This document shows, in pieces, positions 1-7,286 of a stretch of 29,315 nucleotides of DNA. Source of the stretch: UBA6902 sp964393845 (GTDB taxonomy: Bacteria > Nitrospirota > Thermodesulfovibrionia > UBA6902); NCBI GenBank assembly GCA_964393845.1, contig CAYMUX010000030.1, forward strand, positions 1 through 29,315, written 5' to 3'. The translations under genes were made by a program, and so were the position numbers. The notes beneath the pieces were generated by a model, which was not told the DNA's origin, made no database searches, and saw nothing but the letters and a program-made list of their open reading frames with translations. Position 1 is the first letter of the stretch. Each line of letters begins with the position of its first letter.

Positions 1-1896
1 AAAGCCGGTGAATCCATTTTTTTCCTCATTGTTCTCTTCTTCACTGACATATGCTCCATGAATCCTTTTAATCCTCTTCCCCGGACTAGTGAACAGCATA
101 TCTCCCTTTCCAAGCAATTGCTCGGCGCCATATGTGTCAAGAATTATCCGTGAATCCATTTTTGACGAGACCTGAAATGATATCCTCGACGGGAAGTTTG
201 CCTTGATTATTCCGGTAATAACATCCACCGAAGGCCTCTGTGTTGCAAGCACAAGGTGAATGCCCGCAGCGCGTGCCATGCCGGCCAGTCTCGCAATTGA
301 GTCTTCAACCTCATGGCCGGAGGCAAACATTAAATCCGCAAGCTCGTCAATGAATATGACGATGTAAGGAAGAGGCTCCTTATCCGTATCTCCCCCATCT
401 TTTGAACTCTTTGAACTGGAGCCCGATTCGATATTCTTATTATATGCATCTATATTTCTTGCCCCTGATCCAGCAAGCAGCCTGTAGCGCCTCTCCATCT
501 CGAATACCATTTTTTTGAGTGCATTGGAAGCCTCTTTAGGCAGTGTGATAACAGGCATCATCAGGTGGGGAATTTCCTCGTACGCAGAGAGTTCAAGCAT
601 TTTTGGGTCTATCATCAGCATCTTAACTTCTTTGGGCGTCGCCTGGTACAGAAGGCTCATTACAATGCTGTTCATCCCCACGCTTTTACCCGAGCCCGTG
701 GCCCCTGCTATCAGCAGATGGGGCATTTTAGCTAAATCAGTTATAACAGGGACGCCGAAAATATCCTTCCCGAGTGCAAGGGTCAGTTTTGAATTGCTTT
801 TAGAGAAGGCATCGTTACATATGATATCTTTAAAAAAAACCGCGTCCCTGTCTTTGTTCGGCACCTCGATACCGAGTGTGGACCTGCCGTGTATCGGGGA
901 AATGCGAATGCTGGTCGCCTTGAGGGCCATCGCGAGATCATCTGCCAGGGACATGACTTTGCTTATCTTAACACCAGGCGCCGGCTCAAATTCAAACATC
1001 GTAACAATTGGTCCGGGTGACACATAAGTGACCTTGCCCTCAATGGAATAGTCCAGCAGCTTTTTTTCAAGAAGGTCGGACCTATCCAGCAACTCCTCTT
1101 TAGACGGCCTGGACTTTGAAGGAGGCGGATTACGCATAAGATCGGTTCCGGGCAGCTCATATTCGCCTGATAATTTTCTTGCAGGAGCTGAGGCTTTTTT
1201 TGCTTTTGGTTTAATTATAATTTCCGGTCCGGTGATGGGGAGTGGTTCCTGTTCCGGTTGAATTTCCGGTCTTATCAGCTCTTCAAATATGTGGGGCTGA
1301 CTCTTCTTATCCTCTGCTTCTGCATCTTCGCTGCCGGTTTCCTTTTTTCTCGCCTTTATAGCGGAAAGGGCGCGGGACCCGGTTGAAATTCCGCCCTTCA
1401 CGGAAGCAAACAAGCTTATGATCGAGAACTGTATAAGGTACATAAGTGAAACAAGCGTCAAAGTTGCAAATAGCAGAAAGGAGCCGATGGTTGATATGAT
1501 CTGCTTTGTCAGTCCGGCGCTGACAGCGCCTACTGCTCCCCCGGAATGACTGCTTAATATAAGTGAAAGAAGAGATGAGGTTGAGAGTATTAAAAGTATA
1601 AATAAAATAATGAACACAGCTTTCCTGTGCTGAGAGGATTTACCCAGGACTTTCTTTACGCCGGTGATAATAAGGATTAACGGGATAAGGTAAGAAGCAA
1701 GGCCGATAGCCTGCAGCAGAATATCTGAAAGGTTGGAGCCAAAGCGGCCGAGCTTGTTCTTCAGCTCCGGACTGTGCGTGGAAAAGGACTGGTCCCACGA
1801 ATTATGGCTGATCAGGCTTATGACTATGACAAGACCTGCTGCAATGGCAAGGATGCCGATAATCTCTTCTTTTATCCTGCTGCGTTTTTCTTCCAT
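1..1896 (-). CDS. ftsK: FtsK/SpoIIIE-family DNA translocase (3' end outside window)
   Basis: Reading the minus strand from an ATG at 1896 gives 632 open residues that run off the left edge. The N-terminal ~170 residues hold several hydrophobic membrane segments. A charged, low-complexity linker follows, then the motor domain with Walker A GATGSGKS at about residues 398-405 and Walker B IVIFIDELADLM near residue 517. FtsK hexamers pump chromosomal DNA through the division septum and activate dimer resolution at dif. The end of the motor and any gamma winged-helix domain are not in the window. An in-frame stop lies just upstream of the chosen ATG, and the ribosome site is weak. The linker is shorter than in E. 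coli FtsK, as in most compact bacterial versions. Confidence 0.95.
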   Translation of the reverse strand, partial: MEEKRSRIKEEIIGILAIAAGLVIVISLISHNSWDQSFSTHSPELKNKLGRFGSNLSDILLQAIGLASYLIPLILIITGVKKVLGKSSQHRKAVFIILFILLILSTSSLLSLILSSHSGGAVGAVSAGLTKQIISTIGSFLLFATLTLVSLMYLIQFSIISLFASVKGGISTGSRALSAIKARKKETGSEDAEAEDKKSQPHIFEELIRPEIQPEQEPLPITGPEIIIKPKAKKASAPARKLSGEYELPGTDLMRNPPPSKSRPSKEELLDRSDLLEKKLLDYSIEGKVTYVSPGPIVTMFEFEPAPGVKISKVMSLADDLAMALKATSIRISPIHGRSTLGIEVPNKDRDAVFFKDIICNDAFSKSNSKLTLALGKDIFGVPVITDLAKMPHLLIAGATGSGKSVGMNSIVMSLLYQATPKEVKMLMIDPKMLELSAYEEIPHLMMPVITLPKEASNALKKMVFEMERRYRLLAGSGARNIDAYNKNIESGSSSKSSKDGGDTDKEPLPYIVIFIDELADLMFASGHEVEDSIARLAGMARAAGIHLVLATQRPSVDVITGIIKANFPSRISFQVSSKMDSRIILDTYGAEQLLGKGDMLFTSPGKRIKRIHGAYVSEEENNEEKNGFTGF

Positions 1897-1958
1897 GCTG
1901 ACAATGATATTAACATTTTACTTGCGTTTCGTCATTCCTGAGAGTCGATCTTTTTTCT

Positions 1959-2741
1959 TCACTTTACATAATAAAAAAGCACAACAGCGCCGAAGACAAT
2001 TCGATATACGGCAAAGGAGTTGAAGGTATGTTTCGTAACAAACCCAAGGAATGCCTTTATAACAAACAACGCTGAAAAGAAGGAGACAAGGAAGCCGACT
2101 GCGAAGACGGGGAAATCGTTCATGGATAAGTTGTGCAGATTCTTTAACAGGTCATACGATGTAGCTGCAAACATGGTAGGGATAGCGAGGAAGAAGGAGA
2201 ATTCCGTAGCCGCTTTTCTCTCCAAACCAAAGCACATAGCGCCCATTATTGTTGCACCAGCCCTTGAAACGCCCGGGAAAAGCGCTAAGGTCTGAGCCAG
2301 CCCGATACCCAGGGCCTGTTTAAACGAAACATCATCCACATCCAGGACAACTGATTTTTTTACGACCCTTTCAATTACAAATATGGCAATGCCTCCAACG
2401 ATAAGCGCTATAGCAACAGTTACTGGATTAAATAAATGACGCTTTATAAAGGAATGCGCGATGAACCCGGAAAATGCAGCGGGAAGGAATGCTATCAGGA
2501 GATTCAGCAAAAATCGGTTTGTCTTCTCTGTCCCTATGCCCTTCACCGCGGATGATAATTTTTCACGATACAACCACACAACCGCCAGGATAGCGCCAAG
2601 CTGGATGAAAACCTCAAAGGTTTTTGCCATATTACTTGTAAAACCGAGTAAATCACCTGCAAGGATAAGATGGCCCGTCGAAGATATGGGTAGAAATTCG
2701 GTAATCCCTTCAACTATACCCAGTATGACTGCTTCAAGCAT
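1959..2741 (-). CDS. uppP: Undecaprenyl-diphosphatase UppP (BacA)
   Basis: The 260-residue protein is almost entirely hydrophobic and has the two signature motifs of the family: EGITEFLPISSTGH at residues 11-24 and PGVSRAGAT at 156-164, including the catalytic arginine. UppP is an integral membrane enzyme that dephosphorylates undecaprenyl diphosphate so the lipid carrier can be reused for peptidoglycan and other surface polymers, and it can confer bacitracin tolerance. The length matches the family (about 260-275 residues). It lies 62 bases upstream of ftsK on the same strand and is divergent from atpZ with only 50 bases between the starts, so the two promoters probably share this short gap. 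Confidence 0.96.
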   Translation of the reverse strand: MLEAVILGIVEGITEFLPISSTGHLILAGDLLGFTSNMAKTFEVFIQLGAILAVVWLYREKLSSAVKGIGTEKTNRFLLNLLIAFLPAAFSGFIAHSFIKRHLFNPVTVAIALIVGGIAIFVIERVVKKSVVLDVDDVSFKQALGIGLAQTLALFPGVSRAGATIMGAMCFGLERKAATEFSFFLAIPTMFAATSYDLLKNLHNLSMNDFPVFAVGFLVSFFSALFVIKAFLGFVTKHTFNSFAVYRIVFGAVVLFYYVK

Positions 2742-2791
2742 CGATGATTATAACAGATTTATTTATATACTTTTGCTAAACTTCTTATCAC

Positions 2792-3055
2792 ATGTCGACT
2801 AACTCAGAGCAAAAGCCAAGGACCGAAAAACAGAAAAAGGGTGATCTTATCCGGTATCTCGGCGTGGCGAGCACTGTCGGGATAAATATGGTTGTGAGCA
2901 CCTTTGTGGGTTTTGCCCTCGGCTACTGGGTGATTGACAAATACTTGAATACAGCGCCATGGTTTACAATTATCCTTACGTTTCTGGGTATTGTGGGAGG
3001 TTTCATGTATTTATTTAAGATAGCTCAAAAAGCAGGGGAGAAGAATGAAGACTGA
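2792..3055 (+). CDS. atpZ: AtpZ/AtpI-family F0F1 ATP synthase accessory protein
   Basis: An 87-residue protein with a charged, lysine-rich N-terminus and two predicted membrane helices (about residues 22-45 and 55-76) separated by a short loop. GFALGYWVIDKYL and FLGIVGGFMYLFK are typical of the AtpZ/AtpI (DUF of the F0F1 accessory) family. Such proteins sit at the head of ATP synthase operons and are thought to help assemble the c-ring or import magnesium or calcium. The next gene starts 13 bases downstream and looks like subunit I, which supports the call. What is odd is that atpB and atpE do not follow. Confidence 0.85.
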   Translation: MSTNSEQKPRTEKQKKGDLIRYLGVASTVGINMVVSTFVGFALGYWVIDKYLNTAPWFTIILTFLGIVGGFMYLFKIAQKAGEKNED

Positions 3056-3068
3056 GAATTAACAACCT

Positions 3069-3422
3069 ATGGAAATACTAAAAAGGGTACTTAAGAAAAG
3101 CATATTTATAATTATACCCGCGGCTATCTTATCCGTATTCCTTATTGAACCACGAAAATTCCCGCTGGGGATATTGATGGGGTGGCTCTTTGGAATATTA
3201 AATCTAAGGCAATTGACGAGAAATATCGAGGGGCTGGTCGGTACGGAAAAGGCGACGTTAAAGCTGGTTTTTCTCAGCATGACAAGACTGCTGGTCTTAT
3301 GCTCCGCTATTTTTCTGTTGATATATTACAAGGTGGTTAATGTATTCGGCCTGCTGATCGGGTTCACGATAGTTTTTATCCTGATACTCGTTGAAGGGGC
3401 GAAGGTTGGGAAAGAGAGTTGA
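3069..3422 (+). CDS. atpI: ATP synthase subunit I (AtpI-like)
   Basis: A 117-residue membrane protein with about four hydrophobic segments and a central charged loop (LRQLTRNIEGLVGTEKA). This pattern fits the ATP-synthase I family, which aids assembly of the F0 c-ring. It follows atpZ by 13 bases, so the two are probably cotranscribed. In most genomes atpB and atpE come next. Here a GC-rich palindrome and then pyrE follow, so the rest of the ATP synthase operon must be elsewhere. The family is poorly conserved and the assignment leans partly on the neighbour. Confidence 0.75.
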   Translation: MEILKRVLKKSIFIIIPAAILSVFLIEPRKFPLGILMGWLFGILNLRQLTRNIEGLVGTEKATLKLVFLSMTRLLVLCSAIFLLIYYKVVNVFGLLIGFTIVFILILVEGAKVGKES

Positions 3423-3432
3423 GAGGTTGGAT

Positions 3433-3461
3433 GTAGGGGCGAGGCGCCGCCTCGCCCGTAC
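3433..3461. repeat. GC-rich palindrome with GTAGGGGCG core (REP-like)
   Basis: The arm at 3433-3446 (GTAGGGGCGAGGCG) pairs with 3448-3461, with 13 of 14 positions complementary and a one-base loop. It stands out from the AT-rich DNA around it and lies between atpI and pyrE. It could act as a transcription terminator or mRNA stabiliser for atpZI. The same GTAGGGGCG core recurs in the palindrome inside dsrN at 7991-8026, which suggests a genome-wide interspersed repeat family rather than a gene-specific signal. Confidence 0.75.
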
Positions 3462-3490
3462 TTACTTACAATAATTTTCGGGAGGAATAA

Positions 3491-4087
3491 ATGAGAAAGT
3501 ATAAGTCACCTGAAAAAATGAAGCAAAGGCTTATAGAGCTGATTCTTGAAAGGACTTTTAAATTTACGGATGAACCGACATTTAAACTGGCCTCAGGCAC
3601 AATGAGTAATTTTTATTTTAATTGTAAACCTACTACTCTTAACTCGGAAGGAATGTATCTTATAGGCAATCTTTTATATGACATTATTAAAAGCCGGAAG
3701 TCCTGGAAGGTGAAAGGCGTTGGCGGACTCACCCTTGGCGCGGACCCGGTGGCAAATGCTATAGCATATACCGCACATATTAAAGATGAGCCGTTAGAAG
3801 CATTTGTGGTAAGAAAAGAACCGAAAAAGCATGGCACTATGCTGTGGATAGAGGGGAATGTAAAAAAAGGTGATAAGGTTGTAATAATTGAAGACGTAAT
3901 TACTACCGGTGGTTCCACAAAAAAGGCCATTGACCGGGCACTGGAATGCGGTCTTAAAGTTCTGGGGGTTGTGGTCCTTATCGACAGGCAGGAGGGCGGC
4001 AGAGAGGCAATCGAAGCATTGGGGGTGCCGGTCAAGGTACTGCTGACTAAAGAGGAAATTTTTAAGGCGTATCAGAAGACTGATTAA
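3491..4087 (+). CDS. pyrE: Orotate phosphoribosyltransferase
   Basis: This 198-residue protein has the PRPP-binding signature VVIIEDVITTGGST (about residues 135-148), the flexible-loop region VVRKEPKKHGT, and the FKLASGTMSNFYF start typical of OPRTase. It transfers ribose 5-phosphate from PRPP to orotate to make OMP, the fifth step of pyrimidine synthesis, in the cytoplasm. The length is usual for the family. A strong ribosome site (GGGAGGAA) lies just before the ATG. It stands apart from other pyr genes. Downstream is a 415-base gap and then dsrA, so it likely ends its own transcription unit. Confidence 0.95.
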   Translation: MRKYKSPEKMKQRLIELILERTFKFTDEPTFKLASGTMSNFYFNCKPTTLNSEGMYLIGNLLYDIIKSRKSWKVKGVGGLTLGADPVANAIAYTAHIKDEPLEAFVVRKEPKKHGTMLWIEGNVKKGDKVVIIEDVITTGGSTKKAIDRALECGLKVLGVVVLIDRQEGGREAIEALGVPVKVLLTKEEIFKAYQKTD

Positions 4088-4090
4088 GCC

Positions 4091-4243
4091 AAATAATGCG
4101 GACATTGAAAAATAATCTGTTTAACTCGATAATTTATTATCAAATTATGCATACGGCTTTGAATAAAATATGCATCCTAACCTTGATTGAAAATGCGTTT
4201 AAGGAATCGAAAAACAAATAATTTTTCAACATCCGCATTATTT
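4091..4243. repeat. 153-bp element bounded by 26-bp inverted repeats
   Basis: The arm at 4091-4116 (starts AAATAATGCGGA) is matched in inverted orientation by 4218-4243, with 23 of 26 positions identical. Inside lies a second small inverted pair (ATGCATA at 4147, TATGCAT at 4169). There is no coding potential in the interior. The layout, terminal inverted repeats around a short AT-rich core, is like a miniature inverted-repeat element, although no target-site duplication is evident. It could also fold as a long-range RNA structure downstream of pyrE. Confidence 0.5.
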
Positions 4244-4339
4244 TAAATTGTATTTTTTGGGTTAAACTGTTCATCTCAAAATTTAAAGCCCCTTTTATTA
4301 AAAATAAATATAAGTGATTAGTGCATTAATATTTTTTAT

Positions 4340-4369
4340 TTGACGTTGAAGCGATTTATGTACTACTAT
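4340..4369 (+). promoter_or_regulatory. Candidate sigma-70 promoter for dsrAB
   Basis: TTGACG at 4340-4345 and TACTAT at 4364-4369 are separated by 18 bases in the AT-rich 415-base gap upstream of dsrA. Transcription from here would give a leader of roughly 125 bases. A strong ribosome site (AAGGAGGG) sits at 4491-4498, just before the dsrA ATG. The rest of the gap (4088-4502) shows only the inverted-repeat element and homopolymer A/T runs. Confidence 0.5.
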
Positions 4370-4502
4370 GAAAAACCTTTTTTTATGTGCAATCCTTAAA
4401 TTCAAGAGAAGTATCCTTAGAAAAAAAAGGGATTCTTGATTTATTTTTTTTAATAAAAAATTCCCTTGTCGACTCAGGGGAAAAAGAAAGAAGGAGGGTC
4501 AA

Positions 4503-5687
4503 ATGGCCGGTAAGTACAAAACACCAATGTTGGACGAGCTGGAAAAGGGAGAGTGGCCGAGTTTCGTAACTGAAATAAAAAAGGCCGCAAAGACTAGTAA
4601 CATGGCTGAAGATGAATTAGGCCAGCTGGAAAAATCATTTCAAACGAAGCGTGGATACTGGAAACACGGCGGAATTGTCGGAGTCCTCGGATACGGATCA
4701 GGCGTTATCGGAAGATATTCTTCATTGCCTGAGGAGTTTCCGGGCGTTGCACATTTTCATACTTACAGGATTAACCAGCCGAGCGGTTTCTTTTATACTG
4801 CTGCTGCGTTAAAAGAAATATGTGATATCTGGGACCAGTATGGAAGCGGTCTTACCAACCTGCACGGCTCTACCGGAGACCTTGTTCTTCTCGGAACAAC
4901 AACCGATAAACTCGAGGCTCTTTTTGCTGAATATTCTTCCCGCGGCTGGGACCTCGGCGGTTCAGGATCAGCCATGAGGACACCAAGCTGCTGCGTTGGA
5001 CAGGCCCGTTGCGAGTGGGCAAACATCGATTCAATGGCTATTTGTAATCACATGACACAGCACTTCCAGGACCAGTTGCACAGGCCTGCATTCCCATACA
5101 AGTTTAAGATCAAGGTTTCAGGCTGCGCCTGTGACTGTGTTGCGGCTATTGCCCGTGCGGATCTATCGATTATCGGTACATGGAAGGGTGATATCCAGAT
5201 AAACCAGGCAGAGGTCAAGAAATATGCTGACGGCGGTATGGACATTCAGGCGGAGATCATTGAAATGTGTCCTACTGATTGCATGAGTTATGAGGGCGGA
5301 CAAATTAAAATAAATAATGCCCAGTGCTCCAGGTGTATGCACTGTATAGCAAAGATGACAAAGGCACTCAGGCAGGGTAAAGAGAAGGGCGCAACAATCC
5401 TCGTGGGAAGTAAGGCCCCGATCGTTGTCGGTTCACTCATTTCATGGGTACTCGTACCATTTATAAAAGCTGATGCGCCTTTTGATGAATTAACAAAACT
5501 CACCGAGGATATCATTGAGTGGTGGGATGACAATGCAAAACCAAGGGAAAGACTTGGTGAACTCATCGAGGTAAAAGGCATGAGGCCGCTCCTTGAGGCT
5601 ATTGGTATGCCGCCTGTGCCTCAACAGGTCAAGGAACCGAGAAAAGACCCGTTTTTCTTCTGGTCTGAGAGTGATTTCGAAAAATAA
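4503..5687 (+). CDS. dsrA: Dissimilatory sulfite reductase, alpha subunit
   Basis: DsrA, with DsrB, forms the cytoplasmic alpha2beta2 enzyme that reduces sulfite with electrons and DsrC to give the DsrC trisulfide. The 394-residue protein has the siroheme-[4Fe-4S] ligand cysteines in two groups, C164-x5-C170 and C208-x3-C212 (SGCACDC). An inserted ferredoxin domain has C256, C260 and then C275, C278, C281 (CSRCMHC). The length fits the family. It starts at an ATG with a strong AAGGAGGG ribosome site, and dsrB begins 37 bases after its stop. The sequence is of the bacterial reductive type rather than the sulfur-oxidiser type, as judged from the operon partner dsrD. Confidence 0.98.
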   Translation: MAGKYKTPMLDELEKGEWPSFVTEIKKAAKTSNMAEDELGQLEKSFQTKRGYWKHGGIVGVLGYGSGVIGRYSSLPEEFPGVAHFHTYRINQPSGFFYTAAALKEICDIWDQYGSGLTNLHGSTGDLVLLGTTTDKLEALFAEYSSRGWDLGGSGSAMRTPSCCVGQARCEWANIDSMAICNHMTQHFQDQLHRPAFPYKFKIKVSGCACDCVAAIARADLSIIGTWKGDIQINQAEVKKYADGGMDIQAEIIEMCPTDCMSYEGGQIKINNAQCSRCMHCIAKMTKALRQGKEKGATILVGSKAPIVVGSLISWVLVPFIKADAPFDELTKLTEDIIEWWDDNAKPRERLGELIEVKGMRPLLEAIGMPPVPQQVKEPRKDPFFFWSESDFEK

Positions 5688-5724
5688 ATAAATAAAAATT
5701 AAAGATATTAAGGAGGAATTATCA

Positions 5725-6795
5725 ATGTCATTACCACAGAGACAAACAGATATAGGACCACCGCATTATGAAAAATTTTTGCCGCCTGTTATCAAGAACA
5801 ATTACGGCAAATGGAAATATCATGAGGTCCTGACACCAGGAACAATGGTTCATGTTGCAGAGAGCGGCGATGAGCTCCATACTGTCAGGGTAGCATCTCC
5901 CAGGCTCTTAAGCACCGAAACAATCCGTGAGGTCTGCGCTCTTGCAGAAAAATATTGCGACGGATATCTCCGTTTTACAACAAGGAACAATATTGAATTT
6001 CTCGTATCCGACAAGAGCAAGGTTGCCCCGCTTGTTGCCGACTTGAAATCCAAGAAATACATGATCGGCGGCATCGGCCCCCGCATCAGCAACGTTATTC
6101 ATACCCAGGGATGGGTGCACTGCCACGGCGCATGTACAGATGCTTCCGGACTTGTTAAGGCCATGATGGACGAGCTTCATGAGTACTTTACAACAAAAGA
6201 GCTCCCGAACAAAGTAAGGCTCGCAGTTGCATGCTGTGTTAACATGTGCGGAGCTGTTCACGTTTCTGATATAGCTATTGTTGCGGTGCACAGAAAAGTG
6301 CCTGTTATTAATGACGAAATGGTAGGGAAAATGTGTGAGATCCCTACAACCGTTGGATCATGCCCGACATCAGCTATCAGGCCTAATCCTAAAACAAAAT
6401 CAGTCACAATTAATGAAGAGAAATGCATGTACTGCGGAAACTGCTTCACAGTATGTCCCCCTATCGATATTCACAATCCTGAAGAAGACGGCGTAGCGAT
6501 AGTGGTCGGCGGGAAGATCGGCAGTTTGAGGACTAGTCCCAAATTCTCCAAACTGGCTATCCCGTTCTTCTATAACGAGCCTCCGAGATGGCCGAAGGTT
6601 GTGGATGCGATCAAGAACATCCTGAACGTATATGCTGCGAATGCCAAAAAACATGAGAGAGTCGGAGAATGGATAGAGAGAGTCGGATGGGAAGATTTCT
6701 TCAAACTTACCGGCATCGAATTCACATTCCAGCACCTCGACGACTTCACGTTCATGAGAGACACTATGAGAGCTTCAGCAGCATTTAAGTACTAA
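5725..6795 (+). CDS. dsrB: Dissimilatory sulfite reductase, beta subunit
   Basis: The 356-residue partner of DsrA carries HCHGACTDASG (C133, C137) and ACCVNMC (C170-C175) for the siroheme-coupled cluster. The ferredoxin insert is KCMYCGNCFTVCPP with C234, C237, C240 and C244. DsrB holds the catalytically active siroheme in known enzymes and shares a fold with DsrA through an ancient duplication. It has its own ribosome site (AAGGAGGAA) before the ATG. A strong hairpin follows 12 bases after the stop, which suggests that dsrAB are transcribed as a high-level unit separate from the genes downstream. Confidence 0.98.
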   Translation: MSLPQRQTDIGPPHYEKFLPPVIKNNYGKWKYHEVLTPGTMVHVAESGDELHTVRVASPRLLSTETIREVCALAEKYCDGYLRFTTRNNIEFLVSDKSKVAPLVADLKSKKYMIGGIGPRISNVIHTQGWVHCHGACTDASGLVKAMMDELHEYFTTKELPNKVRLAVACCVNMCGAVHVSDIAIVAVHRKVPVINDEMVGKMCEIPTTVGSCPTSAIRPNPKTKSVTINEEKCMYCGNCFTVCPPIDIHNPEEDGVAIVVGGKIGSLRTSPKFSKLAIPFFYNEPPRWPKVVDAIKNILNVYAANAKKHERVGEWIERVGWEDFFKLTGIEFTFQHLDDFTFMRDTMRASAAFKY

Positions 6796-6806
6796 AATAA
6801 CAATCA

Positions 6807-6849
6807 AGATGGCAAGTAATCCCGGTTTATCCGGGACTACTTGCCATCT
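6807..6849 (+). terminator. Hairpin after dsrB (terminator or attenuator)
   Basis: The arms 6807-6825 and 6831-6849 are complementary at 18 of 19 positions around a 5-base loop. The T tract after it is interrupted, so it may terminate only partly or protect the 3' end of dsrAB mRNA. This fits the need for much more DsrAB than DsrD and DsrN. Confidence 0.7.
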
Positions 6850-6871
6850 CCTTTAAACTTGCTTTTTATTC

Positions 6872-6900
6872 TTGACAAAATATTTGGAAATAGGTAGTTT
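6872..6900 (+). promoter_or_regulatory. Candidate promoter for dsrD
   Basis: A perfect -35 box TTGACA at 6872-6877 is followed 17 bases later by a poor -10 (TAGTTT, 6895-6900). It lies between the post-dsrB hairpin and dsrD, where a separate start would make sense. The weak -10 keeps confidence low. Confidence 0.35.
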
Positions 6901-6947
6901 ATTAACGCTAACCTTTAATATTTAATATCAATAAATGAGGTGAGGAT

Positions 6948-7193
6948 ATGGAACAAACAGAAATTCAAGAAAAGATATTTGCATACTTGCAACAGATGAA
7001 GGGCAAAAAGAAACTGAAAGAAAAAGATATTATTAAAAAGATTGTCGAAGATACCAGTGAAGAAAAAGATACAGTTAAGGCGGCCCTCAGGGCAATGATC
7101 AATGTCGGAAAAGTGATGTATTCCTACGGCGGCGGAGCCAGTTCTGTTGAAATCCCCAGCGAAGAATATCTTAAAGAAAAAGGTTTATTATAA
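6948..7193 (+). CDS. dsrD: DsrD, activator of dissimilatory sulfite reductase
   Basis: This 81-residue, lysine-rich protein is the size of known DsrD proteins (about 75-80 residues) and has the pattern of a small winged-helix fold: three helices and then a hairpin (KVMYSYGGGASSVEIP). DsrD has been shown to stimulate DsrAB activity allosterically, and its presence is a marker of sulfite reduction rather than sulfur oxidation. A GAGGTGAGG ribosome site lies before the ATG. It sits between dsrB and dsrN, the classical order dsrABDN. Confidence 0.93.
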   Translation: MEQTEIQEKIFAYLQQMKGKKKLKEKDIIKKIVEDTSEEKDTVKAALRAMINVGKVMYSYGGGASSVEIPSEEYLKEKGLL

Positions 7194-7204
7194 AAACAGC
7201 TTTC

Positions 7205-7260
7205 GGGGGTCAGGGGCCAGGTTTCAGTAAAGCAATTCTGATACCTGACCCCTGATCCCC
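7205..7260 (+). terminator. Long inverted repeat between dsrD and dsrN
   Basis: Arms 7205-7227 and 7238-7260 match at 20 of 23 positions around a 10-base loop. The arms contain GGGGTCAGGGGCCAGG-type sequence, which is common as an interspersed repeat in environmental genomes. There is no T run, so it is more likely a REP-like insertion or mRNA-stability hairpin than a classic terminator. It occupies most of the 93-base gap before dsrN. Confidence 0.6.
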
Positions 7261-7286
7261 GACCCCTGGATTCATCCCCACTTCAT

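Noticed and set aside
3613..4035. 140-residue minus-strand open frame
   Set aside because: It is antisense to pyrE, whose PRPP motif is intact.
4387..4569. 60-residue open frame before dsrA
   Set aside because: It overlaps the dsrA start in another frame, has no recognisable domain and runs through AT-rich leader sequence.
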